Below, one piece after another: positions 33,796 to 43,209 of a stretch of DNA of 64,000 nucleotides. The stretch is from Hyphomicrobiales bacterium (lineage in GTDB: Bacteria > Pseudomonadota > Alphaproteobacteria > Rhizobiales > TMED25): NCBI GenBank assembly GCA_029245795.1, contig JAQWOP010000015.1, positions 1 to 64,000 of the forward strand. Reading direction: 5' to 3'. Under the pieces are notes generated by a model. It made no database searches, was not told the DNA's origin, and saw nothing but the letters and a program-made list of their open reading frames with translations. Within the stretch, counting starts at the first letter, position 1; each line of letters starts with the position of its first letter. Position numbers and translations under genes: made by a program.

Positions 33796-35188
33796 TGCTC
33801 TTCATATTATTTATCAAATTACAAAATTTATTCCCTCTTTCTTCAAAATTCCTATATTGGTCAAAAGAAGCGCAAGCTGGAGAAAGTAAAACTGTAGCTT
33901 TAGATGATATCGCCCTTGCATCCCTTATTGCTCTAATGAATGCAATATCTAATGTATGGCAGATTTCATTTTCAATCCCACAACTAATCAAAAAATCACT
34001 AAAAGATTCAGCTGCATGTCCAATTAAGTAAGCCTTTTTAATGTTATAAAATGAGTCCTTTATTTCACTTATTCCTCCATATTTTTTTATTCCTCCCAAT
34101 ATCCAAAATATGTTTTTATATGATTGAATGGCCAACCTCGACGCAAATGCATTGGTTGCCTTACTGTCATTTATAAAATCAATCTTATTATATGTAAGAA
34201 CATGTTCAGCTCTATGCTTAAGATTTTTAAAAGTTTTAAAATAAGATACATAGTTTTGATATCTAAAATCTAAAGCTTCCATACACGCAACTGCTGCAGC
34301 TATATTTTCTATATTTGTGGTATTATTTAAAAATCCTTCATATTCTAATAAATATTTATACTTCTCTTTATTTTTTTCAAAATAAATTGTTTTTTCACCA
34401 TCATAGTTTTCATTCTCTTTTAGTGAATCCTTACAACTTGGATTATCTATAAAAATTGTTTTTGCTTGTATTTCTTTGAGGCCAATTGTTTCTGAAATTA
34501 CACCTCCATCTAATCCAAAGATTGCATAATCATCCTTTCCTTGCCCACTAAAAAGATCGAATTTTATATTAATATAATTCTTAAAAGAACCATGCCTATC
34601 TAGATGATCTGGACTTATATTTAGTAGAATAGCTATATTTGGTTCAATATTTTGACATAGTTCAATTTGATAGGATGATATTTCAATTATAAAAATTGTA
34701 TCTTCATTAGATATATCAAATTCAAGAACACTTCTAGAACCTATGTTTCCTCCGACTTGGACATCATTTCTAAGTTTTTTCAATAGATGATAGATTAACA
34801 TTACAGTTGTAGATTTACCATTAGTCCCTGTAACCATTATAACTTTATTACTAAGATTTCTTTCCTTCAATTCATCCATAAATAGCTGTATGTCACCAAG
34901 TATTGGTATTTTATAATTTTTTGCAAGATTCACTATTCTATGTGGTGATAGATTATTGAAATTAATCCCAGGACTTAATATTATAGCATCGTAATCAATG
35001 ATATTTATTTCATCTGGATCAGTGATTATATTATTTGTATCTGAATAGGTTTTTCTAATATTTTGATTATCATCCCAAGCATATACTTCAGCTCCACCTT
35101 TGATGAGAGAATTAACAGTGCTTCTTCCGGATAGTCCTAAACCTAAAACAAAAATTTTCTGATTTTTTCTGTGTGTTAATGAAATCAT
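33779..35188 (-). CDS. murD: UDP-N-acetylmuramoyl-L-alanine--D-glutamate ligase
   Basis: 469 residues. N-terminal FVLGLGLSGRSTVNSLIKGG binds the UDP substrate. The Mur ligase ATP loop is VMVTGTNGKSTTVMLIY near residue 117, then IFIIEISSYQIELC, the metal-site ISPDHLDRHGS and FINDSKATNAFAS in the C-terminal domain. VLLSPACASFDQYRNFEERG is a strong MurD signature. It adds D-Glu to UDP-MurNAc-L-Ala. Order mraY-murD-ftsW, spacing 16 nt and an overlap. Confidence 0.96.
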   Translation of the reverse strand: MISLTHRKNQKIFVLGLGLSGRSTVNSLIKGGAEVYAWDDNQNIRKTYSDTNNIITDPDEINIIDYDAIILSPGINFNNLSPHRIVNLAKNYKIPILGDIQLFMDELKERNLSNKVIMVTGTNGKSTTVMLIYHLLKKLRNDVQVGGNIGSRSVLEFDISNEDTIFIIEISSYQIELCQNIEPNIAILLNISPDHLDRHGSFKNYINIKFDLFSGQGKDDYAIFGLDGGVISETIGLKEIQAKTIFIDNPSCKDSLKENENYDGEKTIYFEKNKEKYKYLLEYEGFLNNTTNIENIAAAVACMEALDFRYQNYVSYFKTFKNLKHRAEHVLTYNKIDFINDSKATNAFASRLAIQSYKNIFWILGGIKKYGGISEIKDSFYNIKKAYLIGHAAESFSDFLISCGIENEICHTLDIAFIRAIRDARAISSKATVLLSPACASFDQYRNFEERGNKFCNLINNMKSNEYED

Positions 35189-35204
35189 CTTATTTCCAAA
35201 TTAA

Positions 35205-36290
35205 TTATCTTAGTTTTAGTGTTAAGAGTCCTATCATTGCTAGTATAAGAGAAATAATCCAAAATCTTATAACAATAGTAGGTTCACTCCATCCTTTCTG
35301 TTCAAAATGATGATGTAGTGGTGCCATTTTAAATATTCTTTTCCCGGTATACCTATAACTTATAACTTGTACAATTACCGAAGTTGCTTCTAATACAAAT
35401 AAGCCTCCAATTATCATGAGAACGAATTCATGTTTTGTTATAACTGCAATAATACCAATTGTAGAACCAAGAGATAAAGATCCCGTATCACCCATAAAGA
35501 TCATTGCTGGAGGTGCGTTATACCACAAAAAACCCAATCCAGCGCCAATAATTGCGCCACATATAATAGCTAATTCACCAGATCCTGACATATATTGAAT
35601 ATTTAAATATTCTGCAAAAAGTATATTACCTGTAAGGTAAGCAATTAAACCAAAGCTACCAACTGCAATCATTACAGGCATAATAGCAAGTCCATCAAGC
35701 CCATCAGTCAAATTGACAGAATTGCTGGAACCTATGACAACTAAAGATGCAAAAATTATAAAAAATATTCCTAGATTTATTGAAAAATCTTTTAAGAACG
35801 GTATATATATAATTGGCTGAAAATCATCAGTAAATATTAGTAAATATAAAATAGCTAAAAGAGCTATAATTGATTGCAGAATGAATTTAGAAAGACTCTT
35901 CATTCCATTTGATGATGATCTGGTAACTTTTAAATAATCATCATAAAAACCTATTAAACCAAAACTAACTGTAACAAAACCGACTATCCATATATATTTA
36001 TTGTTAAGATCAACCCAAAGTATAGATGATATTAAAACACCTAATAGAATTATCACACCCCCCATTGTTGGAGTGCCAGACTTTTCAATGATATGCCTTT
36101 TAGGACCATCTTGACGTATCGGTTGCCCATTTTTTTGTTGGCTTTTGAGATATCTTATAATTGATGGACTAAAAATAAAAACAATTATCCCAGAAGTAAA
36201 AGTCGCAGCGACAGTCCTGGTGGTAATGTAAGCAAATGCATTTAATAATGGGAATGCAGCAACTAACTCATTGATAAGTAAAATCAACAT
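35205..36290 (-). CDS. mraY: Phospho-N-acetylmuramoyl-pentapeptide-transferase
   Basis: 361 residues with ten predicted transmembrane segments. MraY motifs: KSGTPTMGGVIIL at about residue 70, FGLIGFYDDYLKV with the catalytic aspartates, NSVNLTDGLDGLAI, and MFMGDTGSLSLGS with MAPLHHHFEQKGW. It makes lipid I by transferring phospho-MurNAc-pentapeptide to undecaprenyl phosphate at the cytoplasmic membrane. It is 27 nt downstream of murF. Confidence 0.97.
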   Translation of the reverse strand: MLILLINELVAAFPLLNAFAYITTRTVAATFTSGIIVFIFSPSIIRYLKSQQKNGQPIRQDGPKRHIIEKSGTPTMGGVIILLGVLISSILWVDLNNKYIWIVGFVTVSFGLIGFYDDYLKVTRSSSNGMKSLSKFILQSIIALLAILYLLIFTDDFQPIIYIPFLKDFSINLGIFFIIFASLVVIGSSNSVNLTDGLDGLAIMPVMIAVGSFGLIAYLTGNILFAEYLNIQYMSGSGELAIICGAIIGAGLGFLWYNAPPAMIFMGDTGSLSLGSTIGIIAVITKHEFVLMIIGGLFVLEATSVIVQVISYRYTGKRIFKMAPLHHHFEQKGWSEPTIVIRFWIISLILAMIGLLTLKLR

Positions 36291-36317
36291 ATAAATTTCA
36301 TCCTCACGAAAATTAAA

Positions 36318-37736
36318 TTATAAATGTAAATAATTAATAAAGTCCTGAACAAGTTTATTTAATCTGATTTGATTTCCACCTTTGAGAAAAATTAAATCTC
36401 CTCTATTAATATCAAAGTGTTGTTTTATTTGGATATCATCTACGGATTTAAAGGAATAAACTTGCTTATCTTTGTCTATCCTTTCAAAATATGATGGTAA
36501 AATATCTCCACAAAAATAAACTTTATCAATATTTGAACTATTTATAAGCTGAATTAGTTTGGAGTGATACTTATCTTTGAATACACCCAATTCTAGCATA
36601 TCACCAATAATTGCTATTTTTCTTGATATAAGGTTATTATTATATTCACTTACTGATTTTATAGCTTTATACATTGAATCTGGGCTAGCGTTATAAGTAT
36701 CATTAATTAATTTCACAATACCCCCATTAAATTCAAAATTCTTCTCCTGCCACCTCCCATCTGGACCATCCAGTTCTTCTAATCTTCCTAAGACATCATT
36801 TAGGTCAAGATTTAATAAATTAGCAACAGCTAAAACAGGCATATAATTATCAAATATACTTGGATTTCCTTTGGTTGATATAGTCTTATAAGACTTTCCA
36901 TTTACTTGAAAATTTAGAATGAAATTATTTTTATCTTTTATTATTGGTAGCATCTCAATGTCAGATTTATTTGATTTTCCAAATGTTATAAATTTAATTT
37001 CACTCTTATTAAATCTGTCTTTAATGAGATTAAAGTATTTGCTGTCATGTGGCAGTATAGCAGTAGAGTCTTTGGACATACCTTTCATAATATTTGATTT
37101 CTCGATTGCTATTGTCTTCATGCTACCCAAGTTACCAATATGTGCTTCTCCAATATTTGTAATTATTGAAACATCTGGGATAACAAGTTCAGACAATGGT
37201 TCTATTTCATTGACTCTATTCATACCTACTTCAAATAAAGCATACTTAGCTTTATTATTTATTTTTGCCAGAGATATTGGTACACCCCATTTATTATTAA
37301 AAGACTCTGGTGAAGAATATGTATTTTCATATTTAGATAAAATATTTGCTAAGTAGCTTTTTGTAGTCGTTTTCCCAACACTACCTGTTATAGCTATTCT
37401 TAGTGCTTTAGATCTAACGCGAATATATTTTGCAATTTTACATAATGCATCATATGTATCTTCTACATATATTAATGGGGAATCAGATCTCTTGAACAAT
37501 TCAATATTTGATATGATAGCTGCAGAAGCACCTTCTTTAAATGCTTGGTCAATATAAATATGTCCATCTGAATAGTTGCCTTTTATAGCTAAGAATAAAT
37601 CCCCTTGTTGTAAATTCCTAGTATCAAGTGATAGTACACATTTATTTTCTTTTATTGCAGAATTTACAGTTCCATCGATTATTCTAATGAAATTTGAAAT
37701 ATTAAAATCTAATTTAATTCTATAATTATCTTTCAT
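36318..37736 (-). CDS. murF: UDP-MurNAc-tripeptide--D-alanyl-D-alanine ligase
   Basis: About 472 residues. N-terminal SLDTRNLQQGDLFLAIKG binds the UDP part. The Mur ATP loop AITGSVGKTTTKSYLANIL is near residue 115, then FEVGMNRVNEI and ITNIGEAHIGNLGS, and a C-terminal domain with NDTYNASPDSM. It adds D-Ala-D-Ala made by Ddl. The ORF track begins at a GTG abutting the murE stop; the ATG two codons further in (37736) is the likelier start and leaves a 6-nt gap. Confidence 0.95.
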   Translation of the reverse strand: MKDNYRIKLDFNISNFIRIIDGTVNSAIKENKCVLSLDTRNLQQGDLFLAIKGNYSDGHIYIDQAFKEGASAAIISNIELFKRSDSPLIYVEDTYDALCKIAKYIRVRSKALRIAITGSVGKTTTKSYLANILSKYENTYSSPESFNNKWGVPISLAKINNKAKYALFEVGMNRVNEIEPLSELVIPDVSIITNIGEAHIGNLGSMKTIAIEKSNIMKGMSKDSTAILPHDSKYFNLIKDRFNKSEIKFITFGKSNKSDIEMLPIIKDKNNFILNFQVNGKSYKTISTKGNPSIFDNYMPVLAVANLLNLDLNDVLGRLEELDGPDGRWQEKNFEFNGGIVKLINDTYNASPDSMYKAIKSVSEYNNNLISRKIAIIGDMLELGVFKDKYHSKLIQLINSSNIDKVYFCGDILPSYFERIDKDKQVYSFKSVDDIQIKQHFDINRGDLIFLKGGNQIRLNKLVQDFINYLHL

Positions 37737-37742
37737 TATCAC

Positions 37743-39191
37743 TCATAAATTTAAAATTGTTTTAACTGCCTGTTGATCTGAGAAAAATATTTTTGCATCT
37801 TTATAAAGCATATAATCTTCATGTCCTTTTCCACAAATTATAAGATTATCACCTCTTTTTAATTTAGTAATTGCATATTTGATAGCTTCGAATCTATCAG
37901 GTATTTCAATAAAATTATCTGTATCTATCATTAGTTGGTCACGAATATTTTTTGGATCTTCATATCTTGGATTATCATCAGTAACTATAACAAGATTAGC
38001 AAAATATTTTGCAATATCTCTCATTAATTTTCTTTTTCCCTTATCACGGTCACCTCCTGCGCCAAAAACTAATATTAGATTATTTTTTGTTATTAATCTC
38101 AAAGACTCTAGAACGGATTTCATAGCTGAGGGTGTATGTGCATAATCAACATAGATATCTATATATTTATCCTTTGAAGCAACAAATTCTAACCTTCCAG
38201 TTATATCCTTTAGGGAAACCAAATCCATCAAGCTATCTATTAAAGACACTCGACTATCAATAGACGATACACAAGCTGCAATTACTGCATTAATGGATTG
38301 AAACAATGCAAAGAAGGGAGTTTCAATATTAAGTGACTTATCATCAATATTAATTTTTAAATTAATTTTCTTATCAATAGATCTGCTAACTTCTAGTATA
38401 TTTATAGTAGAATGAGATTTGCCAATAGTAATTAATCGCTTTGATTGAATGTCGTTAATAAAACTATGGTACCTTTTCTGAATACCAAGTAAATTCATAA
38501 CTACTGTACTGTCTTCCTTGATTAACTCTAAAAATAATCTTTTTTTCGTATTTAAATATTGTTGCATATTCTTGTGATAATCTAAATGATCTCGTGAAAA
38601 ACTTACAAATGCAGCCCCACTCAATTTAATATTATCAATTCTATGTTGATCTAATCCGTGACTAGATGCTTCAATTATAACATTATTACAATCTCTGATT
38701 GCCAATTGATTAAGCTGCTTATGAAGACTGATAGGGTCAGGGGTGGTTAATGTAGAATCTAATTTAATTTTCGAATTACCTAATGTTCCTATCGAAGCTG
38801 ATGGGATACCACTTTGTTCCCATATTTGTTCCGTAAATTTTGCAACTGATGTTTTGCCGTTAGTTCCAGTGATAGCAGCTATAGTTTTTGGCTGATTTGG
38901 AAAAAATCTTGAGCTAATAAAAGATAATTCTTTTCTCACAGAATCTACCTTTATAATTGGAATTATATTTTTTATATTTTTATTATTAAAGGTTGAGGAT
39001 AGGATTACCGCAGCGGCTCCCTTATCGATCGCTTGATTTATATATTTTATTGCCACGGATGGTTTTTTTTCTAATAAAAAAAAAATATCACCTTTATTAA
39101 CTTTTCGGCTATCAATAGAAATCCCACTTACATCGTTAGGTAATCCGTAATAGCTAATTTCTTTGTTATTAAGCAATTGTTTCTTAGTCAT
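37743..39191 (-). CDS. murE: UDP-MurNAc-dipeptide ligase (third residue, probably meso-diaminopimelate)
   Basis: 482 residues. GISIDSRKVNKGDIFFLLEKK begins the UDP-binding domain. The ATP loop AAITGTNGKTSVAKFTEQI is near residue 108, EASSHGLDQHRI carries the lysine-carbamate-domain histidine, and VDYAHTPSAMKSVLESL follows. The C-terminal DDNPRYEDP matches the DNPR motif that marks diaminopimelate-adding enzymes, so the third stem residue is probably meso-Dap. It lies 6 nt after ftsI. Confidence 0.96.
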   Translation of the reverse strand: MTKKQLLNNKEISYYGLPNDVSGISIDSRKVNKGDIFFLLEKKPSVAIKYINQAIDKGAAAVILSSTFNNKNIKNIIPIIKVDSVRKELSFISSRFFPNQPKTIAAITGTNGKTSVAKFTEQIWEQSGIPSASIGTLGNSKIKLDSTLTTPDPISLHKQLNQLAIRDCNNVIIEASSHGLDQHRIDNIKLSGAAFVSFSRDHLDYHKNMQQYLNTKKRLFLELIKEDSTVVMNLLGIQKRYHSFINDIQSKRLITIGKSHSTINILEVSRSIDKKINLKINIDDKSLNIETPFFALFQSINAVIAACVSSIDSRVSLIDSLMDLVSLKDITGRLEFVASKDKYIDIYVDYAHTPSAMKSVLESLRLITKNNLILVFGAGGDRDKGKRKLMRDIAKYFANLVIVTDDNPRYEDPKNIRDQLMIDTDNFIEIPDRFEAIKYAITKLKRGDNLIICGKGHEDYMLYKDAKIFFSDQQAVKTILNL

Positions 39192-39197
39192 TTTCTT

Positions 39198-40844
39198 CTA
39201 ATTATATAAATTCAGATTAGATGCAATAGTAATTTGCTCAAAGTCATGGATGGTATCCAATTCCGATGGAACAATATCAAGCATTGGCGCTATTCTGGTT
39301 ACAATATTTGAAAATGTTGGTGCAACATTATAGCCAGCTGTTGCGTACCCATAAGTCTCCTCTATACCCTCTGGCTCATCTAAAAGAATAAATAGTATGT
39401 ACTCAGGATCATTAATGGGAAAAGCACCAAGAAATGTTGTTCGATTTTTATCCGAGTCATACTTTTCTGCTGTCCCAGTCTTCCCTCCAACCAAAATGCC
39501 CTCAACTGCTGCCTTACCTCCTGAACCATTAAGAACATTTAGATACATTAATTTTTTTATTTTATCGCTTGTTGTAGGATCAATAACTTGATTATAATTA
39601 ATAATTTCATTTTTATTTTTTTTAAGGAAAGTTGGGTTTATTAACCTACCACCATTAACGAGACTCGCCCCTGCTACGGCCGCATGTAAGGGGGTGATTG
39701 CAATACCATGGCCATATGAAATAGTCATGGTATTAAGTTCTTTCCAATCTTTATCTTCTGGAACTAAATTTTTTGGAGGGTCTGGCAATTCCGAATCAAT
39801 CTTATCCATAAACCCTAGTTTCTTTAGAAAAGATTTGTGATAATCAACACCAAAATCAGCAGCCATTTTTGCAGCGCCAATATTTGAAGAATATATAAAT
39901 ATTTCTTCAACTGTTAATTCACGGTTCTTCGCATGAAAATCGCTAATCGAATGCCTGCCAATTTTAATTGGATTAGTTGCATCATATATTGTATCCAAAT
40001 CAACAACTCCACTATCTAGTGCCATTGCGGCGGTAAATGCCTTAAATGTTGAACCAATTTCATATACTGCCATGGTCACTCTATTTATATTCTCAGGTTT
40101 TAATGCATCTTTGGGATAGTGTGGATCAAAATCAGGCAATGATGTCATACTAATTACTTCTCCAGTATCAACATTCATTAAAATCCCAGCTGCCCCCTTT
40201 GCCGAATACTTTTTCATTGATTTCAATAATTCATCGCGCATTGCGTGGCTGACCTCAAGATCCATAGATAAATGAATACCTTCTTTCATTTCTTCATTAA
40301 AATTTTGATCAATATATTTTTCAATACCTGTTTGTCCTTTATTGTCTATATTAATATAACCAATAACATTAGATAACGTGTTAGCTGCACTATAAAATCG
40401 CTTTGTCTCATCTATGAATTGAACTCCAGGTATTCCTAAATTATGAATTCTTTCTCTTTCATTTGGAGTAACTCCTCTTTTTAACCATACAAATTTCCTA
40501 TCATTCAATATTTTATTTTCTAAATCTTCACGATAAAGATTTGGAATAGCCACTAATAATCTATCAATAACATCGTCTTTGTTTGACAGGATTGAGGGTC
40601 TTATGGCAACAGATGAAATGTCTATATTTAAAGCTACTAAATTAGCATTTCTATCATAAATCAGTGGCCTTTCAATCTGATGATTGTTTTGTTTTAGCAT
40701 CCTATTATCTGAGTCATAAGAAATAGTTGCTAAATAAAAAAGCTTGGCTGATAGAACAAAAAATCCTAGAAAGAAACACAAAGATAGGAATCTTATTCTT
40801 ATCTGAATTCTATTGATTTTTCTAATGTCTATTCCTGAAAACAT
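39198..40844 (-). CDS. ftsI: Septal peptidoglycan transpeptidase FtsI (PBP3)
   Basis: 548 residues. One N-terminal transmembrane helix (about 18-40, IRFLSLCFFLGFFVLSAKLFY), then the class B dimerisation domain with ERPLIYDRNANLVALN, then the transpeptidase domain. The three penicillin-binding motifs are present: STFK (about 255), SSN (about 308) and KTGTAEK (about 450). It cross-links septal glycan made by FtsW. The gap of 62 nt to ftsL is one of the larger gaps in the cluster. Confidence 0.96.
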   Translation of the reverse strand: MFSGIDIRKINRIQIRIRFLSLCFFLGFFVLSAKLFYLATISYDSDNRMLKQNNHQIERPLIYDRNANLVALNIDISSVAIRPSILSNKDDVIDRLLVAIPNLYREDLENKILNDRKFVWLKRGVTPNERERIHNLGIPGVQFIDETKRFYSAANTLSNVIGYINIDNKGQTGIEKYIDQNFNEEMKEGIHLSMDLEVSHAMRDELLKSMKKYSAKGAAGILMNVDTGEVISMTSLPDFDPHYPKDALKPENINRVTMAVYEIGSTFKAFTAAMALDSGVVDLDTIYDATNPIKIGRHSISDFHAKNRELTVEEIFIYSSNIGAAKMAADFGVDYHKSFLKKLGFMDKIDSELPDPPKNLVPEDKDWKELNTMTISYGHGIAITPLHAAVAGASLVNGGRLINPTFLKKNKNEIINYNQVIDPTTSDKIKKLMYLNVLNGSGGKAAVEGILVGGKTGTAEKYDSDKNRTTFLGAFPINDPEYILFILLDEPEGIEETYGYATAGYNVAPTFSNIVTRIAPMLDIVPSELDTIHDFEQITIASNLNLYN

Positions 40845-40906
40845 TCAATATTATTTATGCCATGTTCTATTTATGATAGAATATTATCTATCAGTATTGC
40901 TCTGTT

Positions 40907-41251
40907 CTAATTAGCATCTGTTGAATATCCAATTAATGACCTTTTAACAAGTTCATCCATTACTTTATTTGCTGGTTTTATTGGTATATCCTCAATTTTT
41001 CCTATTTGCGATACCTTTATTGGCTCTAAAATTAAATTAAAATTCTGAGATAAAGTTTGAATTCTATCTGGCTGTGATAGTAAACTCAGTTCCGCCTCTA
41101 AGGTTTGAATAGAAGATTTTTCGTTTTTAATTAGATCTTTAATTTCTAAAATTTGTTTTGAAATATTCTTACTATCATAGCTGACAATATATAAAACAAG
41201 TGACGCTATTATGCTTAAAATAAGTATAGTTGAGTATATTAATCTTGTCAT
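40907..41251 (-). CDS. ftsL: FtsL-like small division protein
   Basis: 114 residues. A transmembrane helix at about residues 4-24 (LIYSTILILSIIASLVLYIVS) is followed by a heptad-like coiled coil (KQILEIKDLIKNEKSSIQTLEAELSLL). A short tail with PDRIQTLSQNFNLILEPIK resembles the end of alphaproteobacterial FtsL. Sequence identity in this family is low, so the assignment leans on topology and position: the ATG overlaps the rsmH stop by 4 nt and ftsI follows. It would form the FtsQBL complex that activates FtsWI. Confidence 0.82.
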   Translation of the reverse strand: MTRLIYSTILILSIIASLVLYIVSYDSKNISKQILEIKDLIKNEKSSIQTLEAELSLLSQPDRIQTLSQNFNLILEPIKVSQIGKIEDIPIKPANKVMDELVKRSLIGYSTDAN

Positions 41252-42291
41252 CTTAGCTCACTTAATATTTTATCGTATTTATTTGTACTATAAATATCTA
41301 AATTTTCTCTAAAGATAGCCTTTGTTCTTTGAATACATCTTAATTTTGCCGACCTTGATCTGGGATTTTCTAATATTTCAGAATTTGTTGGTTTCAAGAA
41401 TTTCTTATTTGGATACATAAATAGTTTTTCATCTATATTGGATCTTTCTGGGTAATATCGCGAGACTCCCATATTTTGTCCCGTTAAATCATCAAATATA
41501 TTCTTAACTATACGATCTTCAATGGAATGAAATGTAATTATTACAACTCGACCTTCAGTATTTATATATCTTGCAATATTAGGTAATACAGAAATGATTT
41601 CTTCTAATTCTTGATTTATCAAGATTCTTATTGCTTGAAAAGTACGAGTTGATGGATGAATATATTTACCTTTTTGTTTTCTATAGGACCAACCAATAGA
41701 TTTCTCAATAATTTCACTAAGCTGATAGGTGCTTTCAATTTTTTTATTTTTTCTGTGCTCACATATTTTCTTCGCAACAATTTTTGAATGTCTTTCTTCC
41801 CCAAAATCTCTAATTACTATAGCTAGATTTTCTTCTTTCAGCTTATTTACCACATCAGACGCGGTAATACCTTTATTGGCCATCCGCATATCTAATGGAC
41901 CATCTTTTTGAAATGAAAAACCTCTTTTTGGGTTATCTAGTTGTAGAGAAGAAATTCCTAAATCAAGTAATACACCATCAACTTTTTTATTTAAATTTTG
42001 ATCTAGTATATCCGGAATCTCACTAAAAGACTGATTATAAAATTTTATTCTCTTTGGGAACTTTTCTTTTAATTCCTTACCAATCTCAATTGATTTTATA
42101 TCTCGATCGATAGCTAATAAATTACACTGACAAGAATCTAATATAGCTTTTGAGTGCCCACCTCCACCAAAGGTGCCGTCTACATAAACATTTCCTCCTC
42201 TTAATGCTAATATATCAAGCACCTCTCTTAGCATAACAGGTACATGATGAGATGGTCCGCCAGTAGAGCTTGTTCTACTAATCATCATCAA
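41248..42291 (-). CDS. rsmH: 16S rRNA (cytosine-1402-N4)-methyltransferase
   Basis: 347 residues, formerly MraW. The family start HHVPVMLREVLDIL and the SAM-binding VDGTFGGGGHSKAIL come within the first 50 residues. DGVLLDLGISSLQLD, RGFSFQKDGPLDMRM and GRVVIITFHSIEDRIVK are further signatures. It methylates the decoding centre of 16S rRNA. It is second gene of the dcw cluster, with 4-nt overlaps to both mraZ and ftsL, so translation is tightly coupled. Confidence 0.96.
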   Translation of the reverse strand: MMMISRTSSTGGPSHHVPVMLREVLDILALRGGNVYVDGTFGGGGHSKAILDSCQCNLLAIDRDIKSIEIGKELKEKFPKRIKFYNQSFSEIPDILDQNLNKKVDGVLLDLGISSLQLDNPKRGFSFQKDGPLDMRMANKGITASDVVNKLKEENLAIVIRDFGEERHSKIVAKKICEHRKNKKIESTYQLSEIIEKSIGWSYRKQKGKYIHPSTRTFQAIRILINQELEEIISVLPNIARYINTEGRVVIITFHSIEDRIVKNIFDDLTGQNMGVSRYYPERSNIDEKLFMYPNKKFLKPTNSEILENPRSRSAKLRCIQRTKAIFRENLDIYSTNKYDKILSELR

Positions 42292-42746
42292 ATACCTCTA
42301 TTTTTTTTACTCAATAAGAGTCTTTGCTCCTTTACTTTTTTTTGAGCCTGCTGAAGGTAATTTTCAAATTTAACAGGTTCCCAAATTTGAAATTTCTCTC
42401 CCAAACCAACAAATACAACTTCATCTTTAATTTGTGCATGATCAATCAAAGCATCACTCAATATTACGCGTCCATCATTATCTATTTTTAATTCTTCAGA
42501 TAAGCCAAAAAGTGCAGTGGATAGATAATCCCTCTCATCTGAATAAGGATCGAGATTGTCCATGAGAGCATAAATTTCTTTTGATAAATTTTCTCCACCG
42601 GCATCAATTGCTTGCGCATCAAGTGAAGGGTAACAAAACATCTTTTGAGAAACATCCTTAAGAAGAATATTTCTAAATTGAGCTGGAATTGAAACCCGGC
42701 CTTTGACATCAATCTTGTTTTTAAATCTAGATAAAAATAAATGCAT
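42288..42746 (-). CDS. mraZ: Transcriptional regulator MraZ
   Basis: 152 residues. Two AbrB-like MraZ domains are visible: NKIDVKGRVSIPAQFR at about residues 9-24 and LKIDNDGRVILSDALI around 85-100. In E. coli and Mycoplasma MraZ binds repeats in its own promoter and controls the dcw operon. Here five 10-bp-spaced TGG repeats lie 15-64 nt upstream of the start. First gene of the cluster, overlapping rsmH by 4 nt. The start ATG at 42746 is right because MHLFLSRFKNKID matches the family N-terminus. Confidence 0.94.
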   Translation of the reverse strand: MHLFLSRFKNKIDVKGRVSIPAQFRNILLKDVSQKMFCYPSLDAQAIDAGGENLSKEIYALMDNLDPYSDERDYLSTALFGLSEELKIDNDGRVILSDALIDHAQIKDEVVFVGLGEKFQIWEPVKFENYLQQAQKKVKEQRLLLSKKNRGI

Positions 42747-42760
42747 AATAAATCCATTAA

Positions 42761-42810
42761 TGGGTCCTTATGGGATACCATGGTATTTAATGGAAGTCAA
42801 TGGTTTTTTA
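42761..42810 (+). promoter_or_regulatory. Five 10-bp-phased TGG repeats upstream of mraZ (putative MraZ operator)
   Basis: Read on the plus strand, five successive 10-mers begin TGGG, TGGG, TGGT, TGGA and TGGT at exact 10-bp steps (42761, 42771, 42781, 42791, 42801). On the mraZ coding strand they appear as CCA every 10 bp. MraZ of E. coli recognises TGGGN units separated by 5 nt, that is a 10-bp period. A promoter-like TTGACT, 17 nt, TATCCC on the minus strand overlaps the array, which would suit autorepression. Confidence 0.72.
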
Positions 42811-42834
42811 ATACTTTATTAACCAAATAATAAT

Positions 42835-43172
42835 GCTAGATGGCCTATAAGCCGGGTTCTGTGTTAATATGATCATTCATCTAGGTCACAAGTTGCCTTA
42901 TGACTCAAGCGACCTACCCAGATGGTATAAAGCGAAGGACTTCACCACCTCTATTTGGTCTTGCTCCCAGTGGGGTTTACAATGCCATTAATGTTACCAC
43001 TAATGCGGTGCGCTCTTACCGCACCTTTTCACCCTTACCATAATATTTCAATGGCGGTACACTTTCTGTTGCACTTTCCCTAAAGTTTCCTTCGCCGGAT
43101 GTTATCCGGCACTGTTCCTCCGTGGAGCCCGGACTTTCCTCTATTTGCATAGCGATCATCCAGCCATCTAGC
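42835..43172 (-). ncRNA. rnpB: RNase P RNA
   Basis: The minus strand begins GCTAGATGGC and ends GCCATCTAGC, giving a perfect 10-bp P1 helix over 338 nt. Inside are the universal GAGGAAAGTCCGGGCTCC near the 5' end and ACAGAACCCGGCTTATAGG near the 3' end, plus the GTGCCGGATAACATCCGGC stem. It is the catalytic RNA that trims tRNA 5' ends. It lies between the amidase gene and mraZ in the same direction. The ends were placed from the P1 helix and may differ by a few bases. Confidence 0.95.
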
Positions 43173-43209
43173 ATTCAATACAAATACTATAAATAGAGGT
43201 TGCTGTCTA

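Noticed and set aside
36919-37356. 145-residue plus-strand ORF
   Set aside because: It lies wholly inside murF on the opposite strand, has no recognisable family and only reflects codon structure of the real gene.
42488-42781. 97-residue ORF overlapping mraZ in another frame
   Set aside because: mraZ is unmistakable in the other frame, and this frame would start inside the phased repeats.
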